From positions 68,324 to 132,323 of the forward strand of contig JAQDCK010000003.1 of assembly GCA_027681045.1 (NCBI GenBank): a stretch of 64,000 bases of DNA, written 5' to 3'. Of the stretch, positions 17,794 to 26,225 are shown piece by piece. Within the stretch, counting starts at the first letter, position 1; each line of letters begins with the position of its first letter. The translations under genes and the position numbers were made by a program. This DNA comes from Lactobacillaceae bacterium AF64-9pH9TA. GTDB lineage: Bacteria > Bacillota > Bacilli > Lactobacillales > Lactobacillaceae. Under the pieces are notes generated by a model that was not told the DNA's origin, did not search any database, and saw only the letters and a list, made by a program, of their open reading frames with translations.

Positions 17794-18630
17794 TTGCGAG
17801 CAAATGCCGACTTGAAGCTGACGGTCATCATGACTGTTTACAATCAAGAGAAATACCTGGCCAGAGCCCTGGACTATTTGCTTGAGCAGAAAAACCAGCA
17901 GTTCAAGCTGCTGGTCATTGACGATGGTTCGACTGACTCAACCGCGGAAATCGCGGCCAGCTACCAGGACCGCTTCCAGGCCTTCGACCTGGTCAGCAAG
18001 GCCAATGAAGGGGTGGCCGCCGCCCGGAACCTGGGCCTGGACATGGTTGACACGCCGTATTTTATTTTTCACGATGGAGACGACTGGGTTGAGCCAGACT
18101 ACACGGATTACTTTATCAAGGCTTTTGACCGGCACCCGGACGATGACATGGTAACCTGCGGCTATTATATCGACCAGGCAGGGAAGCCGTCCGTGCCGAT
18201 TACTAAACCGGTTGAGGGGGAATTGACCCGGCTTGCGGCTGTTTTAAAGGTCTTGGGCAGTGCCCATTCGCCGGTTAAGGGCTATACCTGGAACAAGTGC
18301 TACAAGACCCAGCTGGTCCGCCGCCTGCCCCTGCGCTTTAACGAGGACCTGGACTTGATGGAAGACCAGGTTTTCAATATTGACTATCTGATGCAGACGG
18401 AAGGCTGCTATTACAGCTCCGTGCCGCTCTACCACTATTGGCAAAGATCCGACAGCGCGGTGCACACGGTCAGCTGGGACCACTTCTGGAGCATCGTGGG
18501 GGCCAATATTTCGATTTACAAGAGCATTTTTTCTCACTTGTGGCAGAAAGTCCTCAGCAAGCGACCGCAAACCCAGGAATACCAAGGCAGTTATGTAAGG
18601 GAAAGGATCAAAGATGATCATCAAAGTTAA
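17794..18630 (+). CDS. Family 2 glycosyltransferase
   Basis: 278 residues of GT-A fold: LTVIMTVYNQEKYLARALDYL at the N-terminus, nucleotide-binding DDGSTDST, and the metal-binding FHDGDDWVEPDY in place of DxD. Later, EDQVFNIDY fits the acceptor/catalytic region. Starts with TTG at 17794 preceded by GGAGAGGGGG; the nearby ATG at 17786 is out of frame. Extended -10 TGATATAAT lies at 17752-17760. Its end overlaps the next gene by 17 bp, implying coupled translation. Sugar donor and acceptor are unknown. Confidence 0.87.
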   Translation: MRANADLKLTVIMTVYNQEKYLARALDYLLEQKNQQFKLLVIDDGSTDSTAEIAASYQDRFQAFDLVSKANEGVAAARNLGLDMVDTPYFIFHDGDDWVEPDYTDYFIKAFDRHPDDDMVTCGYYIDQAGKPSVPITKPVEGELTRLAAVLKVLGSAHSPVKGYTWNKCYKTQLVRRLPLRFNEDLDLMEDQVFNIDYLMQTEGCYYSSVPLYHYWQRSDSAVHTVSWDHFWSIVGANISIYKSIFSHLWQKVLSKRPQTQEYQGSYVRERIKDDHQS

Positions 18631-19273
18631 TGGAGTCGATCTTTACTACCAAAAGCTCGGTCAGGGCCAGCCCTTGATCCTGCTGCACGGCCACCACTTG
18701 GACGGGGGGATGTACAGCAAGGTGATCGCGCCTTTGTCACTGTATTACACGGTCTATACCCTGGACATGCGGGGGCACGGCTTAAGCGGCGGCGACGGGG
18801 CTGAGCACTACCAGACTGAAGTGGAAGACTTGGCCGTCTTCATCAAGGAGCTGGGCCTGGAGCGGCCTTACGTCTTTGGCTATGACTCCGGCGGCCTGGT
18901 GACCCTGATGCTGGCCAGCCAGCAGCCCGATATCCTGGGCAAGGCAATCGTGGCCGGGGTCTTTATCGACGGCCGGGGGATCCACAAGTACCACTACTTG
19001 ACTGAAGGGGTCCGGCGCTTTCTCCGCTTTGACCGCGACAGCCGGGTGGAACTTACCGAATCCTACATGGAGCCGGAAAGTCTGGAGCAGATCAAGATTC
19101 CCGTTCTCTGCGTGGTCGGGGAAAATGACTGGGTCAAAGTCGAACATGTCCGCTGGTACAGCAGTTTGATTCCAAATGGCCGCCTGGCCTTGATGCCGCG
19201 GCAGACCCACGATTCCTACGTGGTAGACAGCTTGAAGATTTTGGACTTGATCAAAGATTTTTGCAAGGAATAA
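18614..19273 (+). CDS. Alpha/beta hydrolase with Asp at the nucleophile position
   Basis: 219 residues with the standard fold: LILLHGHHLDGG oxyanion loop, DMRGHGLSGG, acid D172 in GENDW and His H199 in RQTHDSY. The nucleophile elbow reads GYDSGG at 89-94. In most relatives it is G-x-S-x-G, often GYSDGG, so here Asp (D91) occupies the nucleophile place and Ser follows. Asp nucleophiles occur in dehalogenases and epoxide hydrolases. It overlaps the glycosyltransferase gene and is probably cotranscribed with it. Substrate unknown. Confidence 0.85.
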   Translation: MIIKVNGVDLYYQKLGQGQPLILLHGHHLDGGMYSKVIAPLSLYYTVYTLDMRGHGLSGGDGAEHYQTEVEDLAVFIKELGLERPYVFGYDSGGLVTLMLASQQPDILGKAIVAGVFIDGRGIHKYHYLTEGVRRFLRFDRDSRVELTESYMEPESLEQIKIPVLCVVGENDWVKVEHVRWYSSLIPNGRLALMPRQTHDSYVVDSLKILDLIKDFCKE

Positions 19274-19306
19274 TGAGAAAAAGGCCGATCAAAGCCGAAC
19301 CTTTGC

Positions 19307-19312
19307 TATAAT
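19307..19312 (+). promoter_or_regulatory. Extended -10 upstream of prs
   Basis: TTGCTATAAT, 52 bp before the ATG. No convincing -35 at 16-18 bp, typical of an extended -10 promoter. Confidence 0.6.
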
Positions 19313-19363
19313 GTTACTGTAGATACAATAGATTCTGTTAATGAGAGTGTTTCTAAGGGGCTC

Positions 19364-20365
19364 ATGATGACATCAATTACAAAAGAAGAAATTCATAAGT
19401 TGCTCAACCCGATGAAGGTGATCGGGCTCGGCGGCAATCCGCAATTGAACGAAAAGGTAGCCAGCACGCTGGGTGTTCCTTTGATCGAAACGACGGTTCA
19501 CCACTTCAGCGACGGTGAAATCCAGGTCAACATCGCGGAAAGCGTCCGGGGCTGTGACGTCTTCGTCATCCAGTCAATTCAAGATCCGGTCAATGAAAAC
19601 TTCATGGAACTGGAAATTGTCCTGGATGCCCTCCACCGGGCTTCAGCCCACACGGTCAACTGCGTGGTCCCGTACCTGGCCTACTCTCGTTCCGACACCA
19701 AGACCCGGTCCCGGGAACCAATCACGGCCAAGCTGATTGCCAACCTGCTCCAGCTGACTGGGATCGACCGGGTATTGACCATCGACTTGCACGCTTCCCA
19801 AATCCAGGGCTTCTACAACGTGCCGGTTGACCACCTGCACGCGATGCCGCTTTTGGCCCAATACTTCCTGGACAACGGGATCGCGGCCAAGGATGACGAC
19901 GTGGTCGTTGTTTCACCAGACCACAGCGGGACCAAGTTGGCCCGGCTCTTCGGCCAGTACTTCAACGCGCCGATCGCCATCGTTGACCAGCGCGGGGCCC
20001 GCTACGATGACAGTGTCCACGACATGATCGGTGACGTTAAGGGCAAGAAGTGCATCATCGTTGACGACTTGATCGACACTGGTACCCGCCTGGCTTCATC
20101 AACCCGGTCAGTATTCGCTGCCGGCGCGACCAAGGTTTACGCGGCTGCTACCCACGCCTTGCTTTCACAAGACGCGATCAAGATCTTGAATGGCTTGCCG
20201 CTGGAACAAATCGTGGTTACGGATACCATCAAGCATGAAAAGTATCCTGACCGGATGGTCCGGATCTCAGTTGACCGCTTGCTTGCCAAGGGGATTGACC
20301 ATATTTACAACGATCGCTCAATTCATGACATTTTTGATGAACAAAACCGCTTCACCAAAGACTAA
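19364..20365 (+). CDS. prs: Ribose-phosphate pyrophosphokinase
   Basis: 333 residues. Makes PRPP from ribose-5-phosphate and ATP for nucleotide, histidine and tryptophan pathways. Family signatures: GNPQLNEKVA and FSDGEIQVNI at the N-terminus, YLAYSRSDTKTRSREPITAK (ATP loop), DLHASQIQGFY, VVVSPDHSG and the PRPP loop KKCIIVDDLIDTGTRLAS. There are tandem ATGs at 19364 and 19367 after AAGGGG; either could be used. Confidence 0.96.
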   Translation: MMTSITKEEIHKLLNPMKVIGLGGNPQLNEKVASTLGVPLIETTVHHFSDGEIQVNIAESVRGCDVFVIQSIQDPVNENFMELEIVLDALHRASAHTVNCVVPYLAYSRSDTKTRSREPITAKLIANLLQLTGIDRVLTIDLHASQIQGFYNVPVDHLHAMPLLAQYFLDNGIAAKDDDVVVVSPDHSGTKLARLFGQYFNAPIAIVDQRGARYDDSVHDMIGDVKGKKCIIVDDLIDTGTRLASSTRSVFAAGATKVYAAATHALLSQDAIKILNGLPLEQIVVTDTIKHEKYPDRMVRISVDRLLAKGIDHIYNDRSIHDIFDEQNRFTKD

Positions 20366-20379
20366 GGCGCGATCAACCG

Positions 20380-20405
20380 GGAGACCGCTAGCGGTCTCCT
20401 GTTTT
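20380..20405 (+). terminator. Terminator of prs
   Basis: GGAGACCGC-TA-GCGGTCTCC followed by TGTTTTTG. Confidence 0.88.
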
Positions 20406-20506
20406 TGTTTCTATTGTTTTTGGAAATGTGACTTAATAAAACAAGAAAAATAACAGATTTGGGTAAAAGCGAGTGCTATTGCTGTAATTAGGTAAGGAAA
20501 TCTTGC

Positions 20507-20512
20507 TATAAT
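20507..20512 (+). promoter_or_regulatory. Extended -10 upstream of the TetR gene
   Basis: TTGCTATAAT, 35 bp before the ATG at 20547. Confidence 0.6.
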
Positions 20513-20546
20513 TTTATTAACTTTTACAGAGAGGATGAGATGATCG

Positions 20547-21227
20547 ATGGCAAGAAGAAAGAACATGCAGAGACGGCGGGAGATCTTGGACAACACCTTC
20601 CGTTTGATCAGAGCCAATGGCTTTGACCATGTTTCCTTGCAAATGATCGCGGAGAACTCAGGAATTTCTAAGTCTTTGCTGCAGTCTTACTACCCCCACA
20701 AGGCAAGACTGATGACTGACATTGTCAGAAACCTGTTTAATACTATGTGGGACCAGGTAGAAATAAACTATCACGCGCCAAAGAAGAACCCCTTCACCCG
20801 GGTGGACGCTTTAATCTACACGATCGCGACTTTGGGGATGACGGACAAGGGCCTGGACCGGGTAATTACGGAGGCTTTTACTGACCAGACTTCTTTGGAC
20901 AACTGGAGCCGGATGCTGGACGAATGGATGAAGTCCCACAATGCTTTTTCCGAATACAGCAACTACCAGGAAATCCGGACCGGGATTGCCTTTATCATTA
21001 CGGGGGTTGGCCGTTTGTATCGTGACCGGGAAAAGCACGGTCTTAACGCCGAACAAATGGCGGACTACTCAACCAGTTCCCTGATGTACGGCTTTTTTCA
21101 CGCGGATCCTGCGGAAATCGACGCCGTATTGGAAGAAGGTCACGGGATCATTGACGACAGCAACATCGGTGAGGTCCACCACGCGATCGACACTATGTTT
21201 GACGAAGGCAAGGTAATTTACAGTTAG
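20547..21227 (+). CDS. TetR-family transcriptional regulator
   Basis: 226 residues. The N-terminal helix-turn-helix is clear: RRREILDNTFRLIRANGFDH then LQMIAENSGISKSLLQSYYPHKARLMTDIV (about 10-60). The remaining 160 residues are the ligand/dimer domain, with no recognisable ligand. It forms a two-gene operon with the membrane protein starting 10 bp later and may control it or its own promoter; both are inference. Confidence 0.88.
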   Translation: MARRKNMQRRREILDNTFRLIRANGFDHVSLQMIAENSGISKSLLQSYYPHKARLMTDIVRNLFNTMWDQVEINYHAPKKNPFTRVDALIYTIATLGMTDKGLDRVITEAFTDQTSLDNWSRMLDEWMKSHNAFSEYSNYQEIRTGIAFIITGVGRLYRDREKHGLNAEQMADYSTSSLMYGFFHADPAEIDAVLEEGHGIIDDSNIGEVHHAIDTMFDEGKVIYS

Positions 21228-21237
21228 GAGCAAGCGA

Positions 21238-22071
21238 ATGGCAGAAAGTTCCGGAACGCACAGACGAAGGAACAACTATGAAATCGTGGACAACGCGTTA
21301 GAATACAAGCGTCCCTTGGCCTTTATAGCTTTCTTATTGCTCAGCTTGCTGCTGGCCACGGGAACTTTTCTGAATCCCGCTTTTATGAAGGAGACCATCA
21401 AGACCGACAGCAACACGGTCGTGGTCAGCCAGCAGGTCAACAGCCACTTCAACCGCCTGGCCACGATCGTCAACGGGTCCAGCGATGAAAAGAACTTGAT
21501 CTCTGATAACCAGGCCAGGGAAGTTGCCGACTTGATCATCGACTACAAGTATGGCTGGCACTTTATCCATACCAGCAATCTGGACCTGGCTAAGGACATC
21601 AAGGCCGTGATCTTGAAGAAGGAGCAGACGGATACCGACCAGGTGACCGCTATCCGCAAGAAGCTGAAGAAGCAGAGCGATTCTTCAGTCTATATCGTCA
21701 GCAACGCCTTTGACCTGGCCACGGTCATGTTAGAGGCCAACTTGATCACGATCATCCGGATCGTCAACTTGCTGGTGATCCTGCTCTGCCTGGTGGCCGT
21801 AGTCTCGATTTTGCGGGAGGCTTTTGCCAGCCACACCAAGCGGGCAGTGGTTCACGACATGACAGCCGGGCTGATGTGGACCGCCTTTTGGTTCATCCTG
21901 GTTTACGGGCTCTTGGCCATGGTGCCGATCTTTATGGACACTTCGGTGATTACCTTGGCGGACCTGGGCTACTGGCTGGAAATCGCCAGCGGGGTCTTCC
22001 TGGACTTCGTGATCGCCGGCGTTATTTTATACGTGGTCAGTGCCATTCCATGGCAGGCGACTTCAAGATAG
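21238..22071 (+). CDS. Four-helix membrane protein paired with TetR regulator
   Basis: 277 residues. Helix near 26-45, an extracellular domain of about 110 residues (NTVVVSQQVNSHFNRLATIV to SSVYIVSN), then three helices near 168-190, 206-232 and 245-268. AGGAG precedes the ATG. The topology, one helix, a large outer loop, then a three-helix bundle, does not match a transporter I recognise. Proximity to the TetR gene suggests it is a regulated envelope protein. Confidence 0.7.
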   Translation: MAESSGTHRRRNNYEIVDNALEYKRPLAFIAFLLLSLLLATGTFLNPAFMKETIKTDSNTVVVSQQVNSHFNRLATIVNGSSDEKNLISDNQAREVADLIIDYKYGWHFIHTSNLDLAKDIKAVILKKEQTDTDQVTAIRKKLKKQSDSSVYIVSNAFDLATVMLEANLITIIRIVNLLVILLCLVAVVSILREAFASHTKRAVVHDMTAGLMWTAFWFILVYGLLAMVPIFMDTSVITLADLGYWLEIASGVFLDFVIAGVILYVVSAIPWQATSR

Positions 22072-22072
22072 C

Positions 22073-22104
22073 AAAAAGGCAAAGCCGTTGGGCTTTGCCT
22101 TTTT
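22073..22104. terminator. Bidirectional terminator
   Basis: AAAAAGGCAAAGCC-GTTG-GGCTTTGCCTTTTT between convergent genes. Confidence 0.93.
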
Positions 22105-22110
22105 AGTTTG

Positions 22111-22761
22111 CTATTTAAGGATGGTGATCTGCTTGCCTTTGGCGGCAATGTAGCCATCCTTTTTTAATTTGGAGAACTCCCGGCTGAGAGTTTCAGGGGT
22201 GATGCCCAGCAGGCTGGCCAGGTCCTTCTTCTTTAAGGGGAGGTTAAAGGTATCGGAGCCGGCTTCGTCAGCGTAGTCTTTCAAGCTGGCGTAGAGGCGG
22301 GGGCCAGCTTCCAGGCTGTTGCGGCGCATGGCGTTCTTTTGCGCGCTGACCAGGCGCTTGCCGAATTCATTTAAGAGGTGCAGGGAAAGTTCCGGGGACT
22401 TGAGCAGGAGCTCCTGGAAGTCGGAATAGTTGATGGAGCAGGCCGTGCTGTCTTCCAGGGCTTCGATGAAGAGGTCATCGTTTTCCGTGTCAAAGAGGTT
22501 TTCCTCCCCGTTGATGTCGCCTTCCTGCATCAAGCTGAGGACCTGTTCATGGCCGTCGGGGCTGAGGCTGTAGACCTTGGCCCGGCCTGAATCCAGGGAC
22601 ATGACCGATAAGCGGCCGTCGCCCGGGGCGTGGATCAAGCTCCCTTTTTTAAAAAACTGCTGGTGGGTCGAAATGTGAACCAAGTCCTGGCGCAGGTCCA
22701 GGGGGAGGTTCTTAAAAATCGGCACGTGGCTGATACAATTTAACTCGTCGTGTTGGTGCAT
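22111..22761 (-). CDS. Crp/Fnr-family regulator, FLP-like
   Basis: 216 residues: cyclic-nucleotide-binding-type beta roll (about 15-125), long helix, and a winged helix with KDLASLLGITPETLSREFSKLKKDGYI (about 178-204), where E-x-x-S-R contacts DNA. There is no iron-sulfur cysteine cluster as in true FNR. It has C9 and C108, a spacing much like the two cysteines of L. casei FLP, which form a redox-sensitive disulfide. I therefore expect thiol/oxygen sensing. The ribosome site is weak. It lies 32 bp behind the CAP-domain gene with no terminator, so readthrough is likely. Confidence 0.88.
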   Translation of the reverse strand: MHQHDELNCISHVPIFKNLPLDLRQDLVHISTHQQFFKKGSLIHAPGDGRLSVMSLDSGRAKVYSLSPDGHEQVLSLMQEGDINGEENLFDTENDDLFIEALEDSTACSINYSDFQELLLKSPELSLHLLNEFGKRLVSAQKNAMRRNSLEAGPRLYASLKDYADEAGSDTFNLPLKKKDLASLLGITPETLSREFSKLKKDGYIAAKGKQITILK

Positions 22762-22793
22762 GGTTGTCGTTTTGCTTTTATACTCTTACTTGT

Positions 22794-24173
22794 TTACTTC
22801 TTCTTGCTGGATTTCTTACTAGACTTTTTGGCAGCTTTCTTACTGGTCTTTTTAGATTTAGACTTTTTACCAGCTTTCTTACTGGTCTTTTTAGATTTAG
22901 ACTTTTTACTAGCTTTCTTACTAGACTTTTTAGATTTAGACTTAGATTTTTTTCTAGACTTCTTACTGGATTTCTTAGTAGTCTTCTTAGCCTTGCTAGT
23001 TTTCTTAGTCTTGCTAGTCTTCTTGACTGCCTTGGCATTGGTGATCTTCTTGCTCTTGACGGTGGAGATGTTCTTGCCGACCTTGTAGAGGTACTTGGCT
23101 AGGCCCTTGTTTTGCAGGTCCTTCTGGCTTACCTTGTTCTTGCTTTGGGTGCTGGAAGAGGAGACCTTGCTTGAGTAAGTCCGGCTGCTGCTCTGCTTAA
23201 AGAGCTTGAAGCTGTAAGTAGCCAGGTTGCCGGCTCTGACCGTGTACTTGTGGCCGGCCGTCAGCTGCAGCTTGCTTGGGTAGTAGGTGATCACGGTCTG
23301 GAAGTTGCCAAAGCCGTACTCACTGTAGTTGGCCACTTGGCTGGCGGTGACCGTCTTGCCGGTGTCATCGTCAGTAACGGTGATCTTCGGGGTTGAGGTC
23401 ACGACTTTGTTTGAAAAGTATAAAGACCAGGCGATGTTTTGTCCATTCAAAAGCTCCAGGGGGAAGACCCCGGCATTTGGATAGGCTACCATTTCCCGGC
23501 TGGCAGTTCTTGCGCTGTCGCCTACATTCAAGACCTGGTTGACTGAGTAGCGGTAGCCGTTGATCCCGTAAGCTGCCCCGACTGAAATCTTGCTTAAGCG
23601 GGTGGAGAGTAGCCAGGCCCGGTGGCCGGTGTCAGAACCCGACAGGTTATAGCGGTCGGTCAAGAGGTCGGTCACGACGTCCCCGGCCATCTGCGGGCTG
23701 GCATTGAAGTTGAGGTTGGCCGAGTTGGAAACGTCCTGGGCCAAAAGCCAGTTCTTCTTGGAAATGTAGCTTGGCCGCTTCTCATTTGGCAGCCCGTGCT
23801 GGTTGACGAACGGGTTGGCGTTGATGGCGGCCATGACGGCAGCCGTCGTCTGGGCATTCTTGTTGCCCTGGCTGCTTGTCTTGACGGCAGTTAAGCCGAA
23901 GAGGTCACGGTAGTAGTTGATGTAGGCGACTTGCTCGTTGATGTAGCTGGACTTTAAGCTGCCCGCCTTGAACTTCTTCTTCAAGGAAGGCTTGCTGGCA
24001 TAGATATTCTGCTGGGTGTAGACGGTCTTGCTCAAGGCCTGGTATTCTCTTTGAAAACGGAGCACCTCTGCCTGTTCCTGCGGCGTGAATTCCGCCGCCT
24101 GGACAGCCGTGGGTCCTGCTGCCAGAAGGATTGCCGGCAGTAAAAGCAGTACTGTTTTATGACGCATCTTCAT
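22794..24173 (-). CDS. Secreted CAP-domain protein with Lys/Ser repeat tail
   Basis: About 459 residues. A signal peptide (to about 27, ending VQAAE) is followed by a CAP/SCP-like region with DTGHRAWLLSTRLSKISVGA and IKTSSQ...NP segments, a beta-rich middle (about 250-330), and a final ~90 residues made almost only of Lys, Ser, Thr and Ala. The tail has a 13-residue unit repeated three times (DNA period 39 bp at 22833-22949). Such a polycationic tail should bind wall or lipoteichoic acids or DNA; there is no LPxTG or membrane anchor. ATG at 24173 is chosen over TTG 24176 and ATG 24167 from AAAGG spacing. Confidence 0.82.
   Translation of the reverse strand: MKMRHKTVLLLLPAILLAAGPTAVQAAEFTPQEQAEVLRFQREYQALSKTVYTQQNIYASKPSLKKKFKAGSLKSSYINEQVAYINYYRDLFGLTAVKTSSQGNKNAQTTAAVMAAINANPFVNQHGLPNEKRPSYISKKNWLLAQDVSNSANLNFNASPQMAGDVVTDLLTDRYNLSGSDTGHRAWLLSTRLSKISVGAAYGINGYRYSVNQVLNVGDSARTASREMVAYPNAGVFPLELLNGQNIAWSLYFSNKVVTSTPKITVTDDDTGKTVTASQVANYSEYGFGNFQTVITYYPSKLQLTAGHKYTVRAGNLATYSFKLFKQSSSRTYSSKVSSSSTQSKNKVSQKDLQNKGLAKYLYKVGKNISTVKSKKITNAKAVKKTSKTKKTSKAKKTTKKSSKKSRKKSKSKSKKSSKKASKKSKSKKTSKKAGKKSKSKKTSKKAAKKSSKKSSKKK
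22833..22949 (-). repeat. Three tandem 39-bp units in the CAP-protein tail
   Basis: The unit beginning AGCTTTCTTACTGGTCTTTT recurs at 22833, 22872 and 22911 with few changes. In frame it encodes a 13-residue Lys/Ser unit. Slippage could change copy number between strains without frameshift. Confidence 0.85.
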
Positions 24174-24288
24174 CAACCCCTTTCTAGTTTCTATTATAGC
24201 TGATTTTTTGCTTTTTTCGCCATTAAGCGCTTTCGCTAAAAAAGCTTAAAATTTGTCCGGAAAGTGCGCCAAAAGCCCGAGTTTTCGG

Positions 24289-24294
24289 TATAAT
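24289..24294 (+). promoter_or_regulatory. -10 box upstream of ddl
   Basis: TATAAT 28 bp before the ATG at 24322; no clear -35. A cre-like ATTAAGCGCTTTCG (about 24222-24235) lies in the divergent intergenic region. Confidence 0.45.
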
Positions 24295-24321
24295 ACAGAA
24301 TTGATAAAAGGAGACAAAACA

Positions 24322-25410
24322 ATGACGAAAAAAACACAAGTTGGTTTGATTTTTGGTGGGAACTCCTCCGAATACGAAGTTTCAATCACTTCAGCCGGCA
24401 ACATCTACAAGGCAATCGACAAGGACAAGTTTGACGTGCACCCGATCTGGATCACGAACTCCGGCTACGTGGCCAGTGAAGCTGATTCATACAAGGTTCT
24501 GGAAGAGCCGAGCTACATGGTGGAAAAGACTGACAAGACGGCCAACCTTTCCAACTTGATCGAGCTGGCTTCCCGGCCGGAACTGGACGTGCTCTTCCCA
24601 ATCGTCCACGGCAACCTGGGTGAAGACGGGGTCCTGCAGGGCCTCTTCCGCCTGATCGACAAGCCTTTCGTCGGGGTTGACGTTTTAGCGGCAGCCGTAA
24701 CCATGGACAAGGAATTCACCAAGATCCTGGCCCAAAGAGCCGGCGTGCCGGTAGCTAAGTGGGTATCCATCAAGCGCTACGAATATGAGGACGCCAAGAA
24801 CCAAAAGCTCAGCTACGACTGGGTCAGCGGCCAGCTGGGCACCAGCAACCTCTTCGTCAAGCCGTCCAACCAGGGTTCTTCCGTCGGCATCACTCACGTG
24901 ACTGACGACAGCAACTACGCTGAAGCTTTGGCTGAAGCCTTCAAGTACGATGACAAGGTTTTGGTTGAAGAAGGGATCGTCGGCACTGAAGTTGAAACTG
25001 CTGTTTTGGGCAATGACCACCCGGTAGTTTCCGGGGTCGGCCGAATCATCAACGCCGACAATACTTGGTACAGCTACGAAAACAAGTACAGCGCGGAATC
25101 AACCACGACTCTGCAGATTCCAGCCCAGATCCCGGCAGAAACCGCGGAAAAGGTCCGGGAAAACGCCTTGAAGATCTACCAGATCACTGAATGCAGCGGG
25201 ATGGCCCGGGTTGACTCCATGCTTAGAGAAAGCGATGGGGAAGTCATCTTCAACGAATTGAACGCCCTGCCAGGCTTTACCAACATCAGTATGTACCCGA
25301 AGCTGTTTGAAGAAGCCGGGATTTCTTACCCAGACTTGATCACCCGCTTGATCGAGCTGGCTGAAGAGCGCTACGCCCACAAGAAGACCCTCCTGCACAA
25401 GCACGACTAA
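24322..25410 (+). CDS. ddl: D-alanine-D-alanine ligase
   Basis: 362 residues from ATG 24322 (AAAGGAGA 8 nt upstream; an upstream in-frame start has no ribosome site). ATP-grasp enzyme that makes the D-Ala-D-Ala end of wall precursors. Motifs: LIFGGNSSEYEVS, HGNLGEDGVLQG, KPSNQGSSVGI, EEGIVGTEVETAVLG, and MARVDSML..NELNALPGFT. In WYSYENKY the last Tyr (Y256) aligns with Tyr216 of E. coli DdlB; the D-Ala-D-Lac ligases of vancomycin-resistant lactobacilli have Phe. So D-Ala-D-Ala product and vancomycin sensitivity are predicted. Confidence 0.95.
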   Translation: MTKKTQVGLIFGGNSSEYEVSITSAGNIYKAIDKDKFDVHPIWITNSGYVASEADSYKVLEEPSYMVEKTDKTANLSNLIELASRPELDVLFPIVHGNLGEDGVLQGLFRLIDKPFVGVDVLAAAVTMDKEFTKILAQRAGVPVAKWVSIKRYEYEDAKNQKLSYDWVSGQLGTSNLFVKPSNQGSSVGITHVTDDSNYAEALAEAFKYDDKVLVEEGIVGTEVETAVLGNDHPVVSGVGRIINADNTWYSYENKYSAESTTTLQIPAQIPAETAEKVRENALKIYQITECSGMARVDSMLRESDGEVIFNELNALPGFTNISMYPKLFEEAGISYPDLITRLIELAEERYAHKKTLLHKHD

Positions 25411-25458
25411 GAAAAAAGTACTTTGAAAATTTAGTTTTTTGCGAAAGAAAGTCAGAAC

Positions 25459-26103
25459 ATGAGTGAGAAAAGTGAGCAGATGAAGACCAGTGAAGCCGCC
25501 CAGGCCCTTGGGGTCAGCGAGAACACCCTGCGCAAGTATTCGCAGGCGGTGGAGAAGGCTGCTTCACCAGCTTACTTTCCCCGGGTCAAGAATGCCCGCC
25601 GCTACCGGCTGGAAGACTTGGAAAAACTGAAGCAAATGCAGGCCCTGGTCAAAGCAGGGCAGAAGGTCGACCAGGCGGCCCAGGAACTTTTTGCTGGTGA
25701 AAAGGAAGAAGCAGCAGTAAAAACTGCCAGAGAAGACCAGCTGGAAGCCGCCCTGGCCGCCAGGGACCAGGAAATCGCCGAACTGAAAGAGAAGCTGGCC
25801 CAGCTGACAGCGGCTAAGGCAGAAAAAGCTGCTGAAAAGCAGATTGATTCCCTTGAGCCAGCCGATGATGTCCTGGACCTGCCGGATTTTGATGACAACT
25901 TTTTGGAAGATGAGCCGGTCACCCCAGACCAGAAAAGGGCCCAGGTCGTGGCTGACATGGCCAAGAGTGATGAGGAGGTCCACAGGGAACTGCTCAGCCG
26001 GGCCCAGGAAAACGCGGCCAAGGGGGCGCCAACCTACCGGACCTTGGCTGACATGCAGCTGGCACCCAAGAAGACTCCCTGGTGGAAGAAAATTTTCAAA
26101 TAA
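25459..26103 (+). CDS. MerR-like DNA-binding protein with coiled coil
   Basis: 214 residues. The N-terminus is a MerR-type helix-turn-helix (KTSEAAQALGVSENTLRKYS, about 10-29) with the ARRYRLEDLEKLKQM wing. Residues 60-130 are Glu/Lys/Ala/Gln-rich and form a coiled coil (ALAARDQEIAELKEKLAQL). An acidic linker and a basic C-terminus (KKTPWWKKIFK) end it; that Trp/Lys tail could touch the membrane. Similar Firmicutes proteins occur near wall or replication genes, but the target is unknown. Follows ddl by 48 bp with no terminator between. Confidence 0.75.
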   Translation: MSEKSEQMKTSEAAQALGVSENTLRKYSQAVEKAASPAYFPRVKNARRYRLEDLEKLKQMQALVKAGQKVDQAAQELFAGEKEEAAVKTAREDQLEAALAARDQEIAELKEKLAQLTAAKAEKAAEKQIDSLEPADDVLDLPDFDDNFLEDEPVTPDQKRAQVVADMAKSDEEVHRELLSRAQENAAKGAPTYRTLADMQLAPKKTPWWKKIFK

Positions 26104-26139
26104 TGGCGCAAATTGCTAAATTAAGCTTAAAAATCAAAG

Positions 26140-26165
26140 AGGACCGCGAAAGCGGTCCTTTTTTT
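26140..26165 (+). terminator. Terminator after the MerR-like gene
   Basis: AGGACCGC-GAAA-GCGGTCCT followed by TTTTTT. Confidence 0.9.
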
Positions 26166-26225
26166 GCACTAAAATAAAAAGTGCTGAAAACTAAAACAAA
26201 GAACAGAAAGGCAAATACAAAGAGG

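Noticed and set aside
19341-19367. 8-codon ORF whose stop overlaps the prs start
   Set aside because: No ribosome site; probably chance.
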